A stretch of DNA of 64,000 nucleotides, taken from NCBI GenBank assembly GCA_016617855.1, contig JAECUM010001819.1, positions 62,001-126,000 of the forward strand. The letters run 5' to 3'. The translations under genes were made by a program, and so were the position numbers. This DNA comes from Megalonaias nervosa. Taxonomy: Eukaryota > Mollusca > Bivalvia > Unionida > Unionidae. Below the pieces are notes generated by a model that ran no database searches, had not been told where the DNA came from, and worked only from the letters and a program-made list of their open reading frames with translations. This document shows, one piece after another, positions 34,886 to 44,605 of this stretch. Within the stretch, counting starts at the first letter, position 1. Each line of letters opens with the position of its first letter.

Positions 34886-35916
34886 GTCAGTACTAGCATG
34901 GTCTCAGTCATGTTTATTGTCTTGCCTTAGAGCTAAAAAATGATGACAGTATTCCTTCTAAATCTAAATCAAGCCCTTCCCATATTCTAAGTGAGATGCT
35001 TGTCAGGCTCGTTAAAAAAAGTGTTATATTATTTGTCTGAGAGAACCTTGAGTGCACTGACAGAATACAGTGTTTACATTTTGGAATTTCTTAAAAGACA
35101 CTGGTAAATTATTAATTTTCAGCCCCCTGCTGGGGCTCCATTTATGACTCCCTCCACCTTATGAAAATTGTCTTCTTAATTGTATTGAAAGCTATAAACT
35201 TAACATACAAAGCAGAGCATGTGACCAATGAATATGGAACAGTACTATTTCTGTTCTCCTTATTTCATTAGTTACCAGTATAATTATTGCTTATTTGTCA
35301 TGCATGAATAATAATAAGTTATCCCAAGCTCACGCTAACTTTGTAATGTATTACTGGTTAAAAATATTGAGCATTATCTATGCATTAATAATATCTATTT
35401 ATTAAGATTCAGTTAGTTGTGCTACATAAACAGTTTAGGCACAGGAAAAGTTATATACTGTATTTCTGGCCAAACATATGTACAAATAAACAGATGTTAT
35501 ATGAGCAGTAGCCTGACCTTGGTGCTGATTTTAATTTTACACTTACATACACATTCTTATGAAATCTTGCACAAAAAGACTGTAATGGAATGCCTGGAAT
35601 GGAAGTAGATCATATGAAAAATTAGATATTGTATTATTCATTATGCTATGCCTACACGTGTCTAACACACTCCCAGTGAAAGCAGTGTAGAACTGGGTCT
35701 GCTTTCACATAATGCAGCAGCTGATTTTGGTCTATGCTGTTAGGTAAATATTGAATGTGAAATGGCCAAGAGGGACTCTGATCTGTTACCACAGATGTGG
35801 CCCATAATATTGTTACTAATATTACATAGGTCTGTGTCCAAACTGACTCTGGTGGGTGTGCATTTTTTACCAGCAAATATTGAAATTTTCTTTTTCTATT
35901 CCTTTTTTTATTTTAG
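34886..35916 (+). other. Intron 7
   Basis: 1,031 bp. No repeat family or exon is recognised; it ends in a good polypyrimidine tract before ttttag. Confidence 0.6.
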
Positions 35917-36031
35917 TCTTCCTGTGTTTGGCTTTTGGCCTTGGTGAAGCAGTGTGGCTCATACCAAGCTCTTCAGAATCGGCTGAAGGATGTACAGGGT
36001 GCCTTTATGAAGCTGCTGTCTGAGTCAGATG
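35917..36031 (+). CDS. ECM29: ECM29 exon h
   Basis: 115 bases from tttattttag to gtaact. It starts in phase 0 with SSCVWLLALVKQCGSYQALQ and ends after the first base of a Glu codon (LLSESD|E). It corresponds to the vertebrate CIWLLSLVRKLSTHKEV...LKEIQSAFVSVLSENDE segment. Confidence 0.95.
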
Positions 36032-36719
36032 GTAACTCTGAGTTTTCTCTTTGTTATGACCCTATTTATTATCAGTTACTTTAATTAGTCTGGTATTCCT
36101 TTAGTCTTTTTCCGCTCTCTCTTTCCACTAATTGTGTCAGATACACTGTGTCTTCTGGTGGTTTTTCTGTCTTTCTTGTTTTGCTTTGTATTCTTGTAAG
36201 TTTTTTTTAATTGTTGTCTCACTTTGTGATTTCTTTCTTCCATGTTTGTTTTTGTTTGGTTAATTATGTAATAACAGAGGGGTCTTTTTTCTCCAGCTTT
36301 ACATTCAGGTGTTCTTCCCGAATCAAGTTTAATGTGATTGCACAGAAACCACCTGACCTAAGCAAATGGAGTTTGATAAGCCAGTTTAAATGTATATATA
36401 GATTACCTGAATTGGTTTCATGCAACTTACTCAGATTTTTGGAGCCCACACTAGTGAAAAGCAAGACATAGCTATCCATATACTGGATGTTCTTTGTTTT
36501 AAGCATTTTCTTCATACAGGCAACATCATGTTGAGTTGCCTCCCAAAATATGTTGGATATCTCTAGAAATATTAATCATCAGTCTACGAAGTCAGTATTG
36601 TTTTCTTGAATTATCTTTGCTTCAGGCATTGGTAAGTTAAGTTTTGTTTCTTCAGTAATTTTGCAGATTTGTTGCCACCATTATAGACTTGCTCGCCAGC
36701 CTTGCTGTTTTAACATTTT

Positions 36720-37440
36720 TTCAGTTTAACAAACTTTGCAAATACCTTCAGTTTGGGTCAAGAAAGAACCCTTTTAATTTTAGACCAAAAGGCCAATGGT
36801 CAAGGTCACAGTGACTGAAAGAAGGAAAGCTGTTTCTGCACAATAACATGACTTGGATACCTTGACTGTAATTCCCATGCATTGGAGGTAAGAAAGGCAT
36901 GTATTGATTTTTGACTCCAAAGGTCAAGGTCTCAGTGACTGTAAGAAGGACAATGGTTTCTAATGATATTTATAGTTCCTTATCACCTACCTTGATCAGA
37001 TTTTTTACATGATTTGCATTTGAGACAAGAGTCTCTTCATCTTTGGACCAGAAGGTCAGTGGTCAAGGTCACAGAAACTTAAATAAGGAAAAATGATTAC
37101 CACAGATCTACTTAAGTTCTGTACCACATACCTTGACTTAATCATGTAGATGTCTTGCATAGAGATAGGGAAACCTGTATTAAGTTGGAGGTTAATATGT
37201 CAAAGATCAGTGTTAGACAGATTCCAAGCTGGAAAACAGTTTCCTCAAAATCCTGTGCCACAAACAATAACCAGGCTTTGCATATGAGTTGAAAGAAGAT
37301 AGGCACCTATTGATTTGGCCACCAAGACTTAAGAAGGAAAATAGTTTCTACCAAATAACTTCAGATCTATGACTTTTTACTTTGACCAAATTTTGTGGAT
37401 GGTTTGCATTTAAAACAAGAAAGATAAATACAAAGATCAA
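36720..37440 (+). repeat. Tandem repeat family RA, about four degenerate copies
   Basis: Units of roughly 120-180 bp share the phrases gaccaaattttgtggatggtttgcattt, aagacaagaa, ggtcaaggtcacagtgactg and aagaaggaaa(a)tggtttct. The same family is at 34130-34450 and 43610-44100. The shared motif tcaaggtca is present intact at 36800-36808 and 37063-37071. Confidence 0.75.
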
Positions 37441-37990
37441 GAATCCAACCAATGAATGACAGTTTTAAATGAAAAATACATAATAATACTATTTTCAGCA
37501 TGGAGGGCTTATATACTATTGTTATTCATTGCATTACTTTTAGTATTATCATTGTTGTTAAAGTACAGAATGGCAAATAAATGTACTAAGTGTAAAAAGT
37601 TCATAGTCTTGGAGGACTCAAATGAAATGTGCCTTGGGTGTAATGAACGTTTTTTGTCCAGTCCTTCCTCATCTGGTAACTGCAAAAGTTAGTCACTCAA
37701 ATTCTGCAAAATTATATATTCCCAAATTGGTTATCAAACTCCACCCAACCCCTCTTTAATATTTTATGTTTGCCAAGTCAAAAAGTCATCAACAAATCCG
37801 CACACCCAAGTCTTTGAACTACATTTAAATCTCACCCGAAACAAAGATCATCTCTTCTGAATCCCTTTCTACTCTGATAGTCTTGCAATATCCCAGTTTT
37901 ACTGAAATATGATTTGCTCATATAGTATGAGAAAAGTATTGTGTACTATTGGCTGCCTAATCATGTTAGTATTAAGGATAACAAGTTTCA

Positions 37991-38345
37991 GATAAAGCAG
38001 CCAAAGCTGCCCTGCACTCATTTCTGAATGGAAGATTCCATATGCTGAATTAAAACATTATATAAATTGGCATGTTCTGTATACTTTGCAAAATATGTGG
38101 ACTGGAAATTCCACAAACCAGCTTTGGAATGTAAATCCATCATTGGAGACTGGCATCCATGATGAAAATAGCCAAGATGAGGTGATATTTTTTCAATCAC
38201 ATATTGGGCACAAATACCAGACTCATACATACCTCGTGAATGGAGGATCTCTACTGAGTGCATACCCTGGCAGTGTCCACTGATGGTGGAACACATTCTT
38301 CAAGTATATTGACCTCCAACCTGTGAGATAGAAGTTTTTTTTATG
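37991..38345 (+). pseudogene. LINE RNase H / C-terminal relic
   Basis: Reading with frameshifts, DKAAKAAL is followed by IPYAELKHYINWHV, IGHKYQTHTYLVNGG and PLMVEHIL. This order matches the end of RNase H plus the Cys/His tail found in RNase H-bearing non-LTR retrotransposons (DKAAKxAL, IPxxDLKxxI, RxGHTxLTHxYLL, LTVEHILxxC). At least two frameshifts and two stops are present. Nothing of the RT is recognised upstream. Confidence 0.7.
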
Positions 38346-38869
38346 TGAATTCAATTAAGAAACTTTGTGTGATGTACCCACCAGAGAAAATCTTTTGACA
38401 TTTTGAAGGTATTACGACTCTGTGGTCTTAAAATAAGTAATAGAAACGAGCGAAAACCAAGGTTTGTAAAATTCAAAAACTAATTTATTTCCCTAGAATG
38501 CAAATAGAAACTTTTAAAAGAACTTACAGTATTGTGAATTAAATCCTAAATAATTCCATAATGAGTCTGAAGGTATAATCCAAATAAGTTCCATTGGTGT
38601 TCTGAATGAATTCCAGTTTTTAATGTGCTGTTGTACCAGTGTCAGATGTGCTAAGGTGCCAACTGTCTTGATGTACCACAATGATATAGTCAGAAATGTA
38701 CTTGAATGGATTCACAATAATACTAAAATAGTGATTTAGTCTTAAATGAATAAGCATTTTGAAATGATTTAAATAAATAAATTAAATCCTCTCAACTGGA
38801 CACAATTAAAATTGATTCCACTAAGACTGATGTTAAGATTTGTAGTTGTTATAGGGTTTAAACGTCATT

Positions 38870-39095
38870 TTTTCAGCACAAGATAGGCTATAAACAGCGG
38901 CCAGTATAAATGGTGGAGGAAGAACCAGGGAAAACCCTGGAAAGAACCACTGACCCATGAGAAGCTACTGGCAAGCTTTCTCATGTACTCACATTGGCCG
39001 AGCCTGAGACTGGAACCCATGCAGACAGAGGTGAGATGGCAATGATCTGTAATGTTGAGCACTTTAGACCACTCAGCCACTCAGGGTCCCTCTTG
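38870..39095 (-). repeat. tRNA-headed SINE, minus strand
   Basis: On the minus strand the repeat starts near 39095 with ggaccctgagtggctgagtg and gtctaaagtgctc (A box of a Leu/Ser-type tRNA), then gggttccagtctc (B box). Its body includes ccagggttttccctggttc and ctggccgctgtttat, resembling the conserved central domain of molluscan and other metazoan SINEs. No target duplication was confirmed. Confidence 0.7.
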
Positions 39096-40066
39096 ATGTT
39101 AAGATATGGAATAAATAAAAATGTTTACATCAGACTTGTATACTGACTGTCACCTGACTTATGACACAACAAAATGCCCTGGACATAGGTCATTTACAAT
39201 GGAATTTTCCATCAAACTGTAAACAGAATTTGTTTCTCGATTAGTCTGAGGTGGGAATCAAAGCTGTATCTAGATGTCCAACCTAGTAAACATATTTACC
39301 TCCAAGTAATAATAATCATAAACTATAATCTAAAGTCATAGACATATATTAACTATGTATTATGCTGTTTACAAAATAGCAAGACATTAGTCAGGTAGGC
39401 GTAAACTCAATTACTGACAAAGGTCAGCCACACAGTATAGATACACATAACATATAATTATGGAGAAAGCAGAAACACAATACAAATTAAATATATATAA
39501 CAGCAGGAATGCATTTTATATAACAGATTTGACCCAATATTATAAGAATTTTATACTTTTAACCTTTATCTTTTATTTTGTATACTTTAATTAAAACATC
39601 ATTACCTTTTATTTTGTGGTACTTCTTACTTAAGTTTATTTGGAAGGGTTTATCTTCCTGGAGTTTCTTTGTAATTCTTTATATTTACATTTTTATAACT
39701 TAACTTTTAACCCAATCCATACAACCAGTAATATGCTGATATGCCATTAAACCCAAATACATGCATACATCATCTAATTTGTGTAGGGACCATACAAGTT
39801 GGTCAGAAAGGACTTGGCCCATGGTATTTTAAACAATTGAAAGGCAGGGTCTTTAAATGTCAGTTTATTGTTCTTTAATCCCTGCACTGAGCTAGCAAGT
39901 CAGCAATGTCAGAGATACCCCAATGGCCCTTCACCTCTCAAGATTTCTTGCATTGCCATCAAGAACTGTCATTTCCAGAAAACAGAAGCAGAAAGAATAG
40001 TATTGATGGATTCAAACATGTTGCCATCTTATTCACTGATCTAATCTGAGATAATAAGGCTATTGC

Positions 40067-40456
40067 AAGACCATGATGCAGATGTAGGCTTTTGTAAAAG
40101 ACCCTGTTGTAGATGTTGGCTTTGCAAGAGGTCATGTCAAAAATGTTGGTTTTGCAAGAGGCCATGTCAGACATTGGTTTTGCAAGAGGCTATATTGAAC
40201 ATGTAGGCTTTTGCAAGAGACCATGGTGCAGATGTAAGCTATGCAAGAGACCATGGTCCACATGTAGGTTATGCAAGAGACTGTGGTGTAGATGTTGGCT
40301 GTGCAAGAGACCATGGTGCATATGTTGACTTTGCAAGAGACCATGTTGCAGATGTTGGTTTTGCAAGAGACCATGTTGCAGATGTTGGCTTCGGGGGATT
40401 TTCCTTCCCTCCTATCTTCCCTGTCTAAGATGTTGGCTTTGCAAGAGGCCATGTCA
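40067..40456 (+). repeat. 30-bp tandem array in intron 8
   Basis: About 12-13 degenerate copies of a unit like tttgcaagagaccatgttgc plus agatgttggc. Most copies are about 27-30 bp; one stretch near 40390-40430 is an unrelated interruption. The frame stays open on both strands, giving Cys-rich repeats that are not taken as genes. Confidence 0.88.
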
Positions 40457-41115
40457 ATCAGCATATGATACCTTTAGAACAAACTGTGTGAAACCATGGC
40501 TCAAATAAAGGAAAAAAGATATTAGCAGCAATAGTTTGTTTTTATTATCATCCTATAAGATTTATTTTTTTGTGGGAGGAACCTGATCAGGTAGAAATTC
40601 ACCATCCAGATTTGCTGGAAATGTCCCTTAATTATGTGTTATGTATTTTTGAGGTAATGAGTCGGCTTGTTGTAAGTTTATTAATAATTTTTAAAAACAT
40701 TAGAGTGGAATAAAATACTGTAGTTGGGTGCATCCATAGTACAGATGTCTCAAAGAAAATTTTTTTAAAAATAAATAATTACTTTACAGGAAACCAGTCA
40801 GTCATGGAAATATAATACTAGACAAAATCAGCAAATCCAGAACTGAAAATGACACATTTTCCAGTACATTTAATAGTTAGGTATGTCAAAGTTGTTTTTT
40901 ATTTTATTTTCCAGCTTGTTATATCACCAATCAATGTTTGTATATTAAATTTCACAGATATACGGCTGCCACATTAATTTTGAGCAAAAATGTCATAACA
41001 ATTTCAGGATTCCTGGTGTGTACTTGTGTTTGTATGTACATAAGCACAATACTGGTTATTTAGTGCTGATTGAAAGTTAATCCATAGGAGGGGTCAAGCT
41101 AAACTTGAATTTTAG

Positions 41116-41132
41116 GGAGAAGTGACTTCTCC
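41116..41132. repeat. Perfect 17-bp palindrome within a short repeat
   Basis: ggagaagt-g-acttctcc is a perfect inverted repeat. The phrase gggagaagtgag recurs twice just downstream (to about 41184), so it belongs to a small repeat cluster. Confidence 0.7.
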
Positions 41133-41200
41133 TTTTGGACAGAACAGGGAGAAGTGAGAGTTGAAAAGGGAGAAGTGAGAGCAAAGCTAGTCATGCAATC

Positions 41201-41208
41201 TATATATA

Positions 41209-41259
<51 letters not shown>

Positions 41260-41266
41260 ATATATA
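41201..41266 (+). repeat. (TA)n microsatellite
   Basis: TA dinucleotides with TG interruptions at both ends (tgtgtata). Confidence 0.97.
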
Positions 41267-43195
41267 ATATAGTTTTTAAACATGCACCAAATGTGTTTAT
41301 AATATCGACAGAACTCAGAAAATTTTCTACTTGAAAATAAAGTTTTGCTTAAAACCAATGTTAAATGCAAATATGAATACTGGGAAATAGATGGCATAAT
41401 TCAAATAAGAGAATAAAAGCAACACACACGTGTGTGTGTTTGTGTTGTTTTTCATATTCAGTGATTTTTGGCAATATAACTTAAAAAAAAGAGAACAGAA
41501 GCTGTATATTGTAATGAATTTTAACTGAGCAACTAGATTACAGTATTGTAATTGCAAGTTAGTACAAATGCTTAATTAGCTACCCTTAATAAATTTTTAC
41601 TTTCTGAAAGTTCATTATAAAATGGCCTTTGAAAAGAATTCTAAACTTGTTTGAAACAACCACTGCATCATGTACATGACAGAAAATGCACACATCTTTC
41701 AGATCATACTGTTTGTCTTGATTTCTTGGTTGCTGATAAAACTTTACCATAACTGTTCATATTCATAAACAATACACTGAAGAATTAAAGTCAGTATATG
41801 AATGAACTAAACCTTTTTTTCAGCCGAATCAACACAGCCAACATGCAAGTGCATCTATTTTAAGAAAGAGGGGTTTTCTGAATGTAACCACTCACTTTAT
41901 AGCTTCGTTACAACAGTCCATTGATAGGATTGTAGATGTAAGATTTTATTATTTGTCTGCATACTTGGTGTAACATTAGGCATCGGTTAAGTAATATTTG
42001 CTTTGATGTTTTGTTGTTTTGCTTTTTTCTTCGTATTTTCAAAAAAATTAGTAAACTCAGAATACAGTCTTGACTTTAGTTACAGTGTCTCGTCGAATTC
42101 CACAACATAGCATTGTCCTGTACATTTATGACCTATATAATTGCATTTTAAAGTTAAATCTTTAATATTGTAATATTTAATCACTGCTTTCTTACAAATT
42201 GTATATTTTCCTGAATATATTTGCCTAATGGTTTACGAAAAGAGACAATCTAATAAAATGGTACTTCCTAGAACAGCGATATCCGCCGTTACGGTTCCAA
42301 ACAGACTTTTATCAAGAAGATAATGTACATATGGCAGTTAAAATATACATGCAACTGATTCTATTCTTAAAACTCAAATTGCTATTTATTAACATAAATT
42401 TAAGTTTCAAAACACAAGTTTGTATGTTTTTATCATCAAAGGATTACTTGCAGAAATCGGGCAGTAATAGTTGCTAACTTATTCAGGAAATGGTTAATAG
42501 TCAATCAGCTATCAAAATACATGCCTGTGAATGTGCAAGAGTTTGTTTGTCGGTGTAATTGATATCAACAGAACTATTTGATGACTTGAAGTGTACATTT
42601 CGCCTTGAGCTATATATAACATAACACTAGAATTAACCTGTCCAAGGCGAGGGACCATCTCATATGGTATGGTCATTCAGTGTTCCACCAAAAAAAAAAA
42701 AAAAAATCACAGAGTGAAGTCGTTTTTGCTTTCCTAACAGAAGAAGGCAAAATGTACACTTTTTAGGTGACTTTGTCGCCCACTTCGCCTGGTAGCATGA
42801 CCCCTGCCATAGTACAGATGAAGCAATTAACACCTGTGTAACTTTTAAAGATAAAGATAAAGAAAACAGAATCTAAAAAAGCAGACTGGTGACAGAACTA
42901 TATTGAATGTTGATCTGGATATTCATTGATGCAGTTGGATGGGTATTATACACAATGAATATGGTGAGATGACTTTATTTAGAGAAACTGCTTGACAAGG
43001 GTCTAATGTTTTCTTATTCTTAGATTACATTGGATTGACTTAGACAACACCATCTGCCTTTATGTGAGTTAACAAAGTGATTCACTCCTGTATAATATTG
43101 GCCATACCAGCTGGGTTCGTAAAACTTTATATCAGCAGTGTTATTTGTTGAATGAATAATAGCTATGGGCATCCTCAATTTTTTTTCCACACCAG

Positions 43196-43310
43196 AGATT
43201 ACGCAGGACATGGCTTCCAAAGGTCTTGGACTGGTGTATGAGATTTGCACTCCATCTCAGAAGGATATGCTGGTGTCAGAACTGGTGGAAACTCTCATGG
43301 CTGGAAAGAG
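43196..43310 (+). CDS. ECM29: ECM29 exon i
   Basis: 115 bases from ttccacaccag to gtgagt. Two bases complete the Glu codon from exon h; the exon ends with two bases of an Arg codon. It encodes [20 protein letters not shown] followed by [28 protein letters not shown] and LVETLM.GKR are nearly identical to vertebrate ECM29. Confidence 0.96.
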
Positions 43311-44527
43311 GTGAGTCCTGTGGCTCGTAGATTTGTAGTACCTAATTACATAAGTTTCCACATTGACTGCTAATGTCATTATCTCTAAGACCTGGGCTTA
43401 AAGATATAAGTTTATTTTTCAAATCATTTATGATCAGCATGGTTTTGTTGAAAAGTGACCAGCTTTGTCTTTCCATTTTCCATGTTAAAATGGTGGGTCT
43501 TTGCTACACTCTAACACTATTATGTTTGTTTCTTCTATGTGTTACCTAATCATAACATCTACAAACTATAATGCATTTCCATTCTTTGTTAGTAGCTTAC
43601 AGTTGGGCAAGAGAATAAATGATCATTATTGGGTTCTTAGGGTTATGGGCCAAGGTCATGGAGACTGAAAGACAAATTTCCATGTGGTAACTTTTCTTGT
43701 ATACTTGAGACCTTGACTAGATTTTGCAAATGGCTTACATTTGAGATAAGAAAAATACCTTTTAAGTTTGGAGTATAAAGATCAAAGGAAAAATCATGGT
43801 GACTATCAAGATAAATTATTTCTGCATGATGAAAGTTTTTCTTCACCTACTTTGACTAAAGATTGTGGACAGTTTCCATTTAAGATGAGGTTTATTTTGG
43901 GGCATAAAATGTAATGGTCTTTGTCAGATGGAATGAAATTGGTCCTACTGAATAACTAAAGTCCAACAAACCATAACCAAACTTTGTGGATATCTCACAT
44001 ATAAGAGCAGAAAGGCACTTACATTGATTTTTTTTTTTGTCAGTAGGCCAAATTTCAAGTTACCAAAACTGAAAAAAGAAAAATGGTTTCCACACAGTTA
44101 CTTGACATGGCAGGCGCATACTGTACTGTATATGGTACTCTAGTTTGGCATATACTGTACTGTATATAGTACTCTAGTTTGGTATATACTGTACCATATA
44201 TGGTACTCTAGTTTGGCATATACTGTATCGTATATGGTACTCTAGTTTGGCATATTCTGTACCATATATGGTACTCTAGTTTGGCATATACTGTACCATG
44301 TATGGTACTCTAGTTTGGAATATACTGCACTGTATATGGTACTCTAGTTTGGGAAGGTTGGATTTGCAAGGTTGTGGTTGTACTCCTAGCATATTATAAT
44401 TTGGGATGAATTATTATAGAAACATGTCTTATTCCAAAAATTGGCTTTTTCTTCATCATCTCTGGAATTCTTTTGCAGGTGAGGAATGTTAAATAGGTAT
44501 CTTTGTCAAGTAAAGTTTGACCAATTG

Positions 44528-44592
<65 letters not shown>

Positions 44593-44605
44593 CACACACA
44601 CACAC
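43311..44605 (+). repeat. Intron 9, first part: RA repeats, 34-bp minisatellite, TA tract
   Basis: RA-type degenerate tandem repeats lie at about 43610-44100 (ccaaggtcatggagactgaaag, gactagattttgcaaatggcttacattt). The 34-bp minisatellite at 44115-44352 and a (TA)n(CA)n tract at about 44530-44607 follow. The frames of repeated Tyr-Ile over the TA tract are not genes. Confidence 0.7.
44115..44352 (+). repeat. 34-bp minisatellite with perfect palindrome
   Basis: Seven copies of a 34-bp unit reading ggcatatactgtaccatata followed by tggtactctagttt. In several copies the core gtaccatatatggtac is a perfect 16-bp palindrome; others vary by one or two bases. Confidence 0.93.

Larger units (their letters stand above)
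36032..43195 (+). other. Intron 8 (7.2 kb)
   Basis: Contents in order: unassigned sequence; RA tandem repeats (about 36720-37440); a LINE RNase H-region relic (37991-38345); a minus-strand SINE (about 38870-39095); AT-rich unassigned sequence; a 30-bp tandem array (40067-40456); the palindromic ggagaagtgacttctcc repeat near 41116; a TA microsatellite (about 41201-41266); and unassigned sequence up to the exon, including an A15 run near 42690. A small frame at 37573-37692 (MANKCTKCKKFIVLEDSNEM...) has two CxxC pairs, but nothing else supports a gene. Confidence 0.55.

Noticed and set aside
37456..37692. Small frame with two CxxC pairs (MANKCTKCKK...CLGC)
   Set aside because: It looks like a zinc ribbon, but the frame is short, lies in an intron next to repeats, and nothing else supports a gene.
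40113..40464. Cys-rich repeated frames on both strands
   Set aside because: They translate the 30-bp tandem array in intron 8; both strands are open for the same trivial reason.
41820..41942. Possible extra exon preceded by a good polypyrimidine tract and followed by gtaag
   Set aside because: Exons h and i join perfectly with the family sequence, so an inserted exon is not needed, and the translation does not resemble ECM29.
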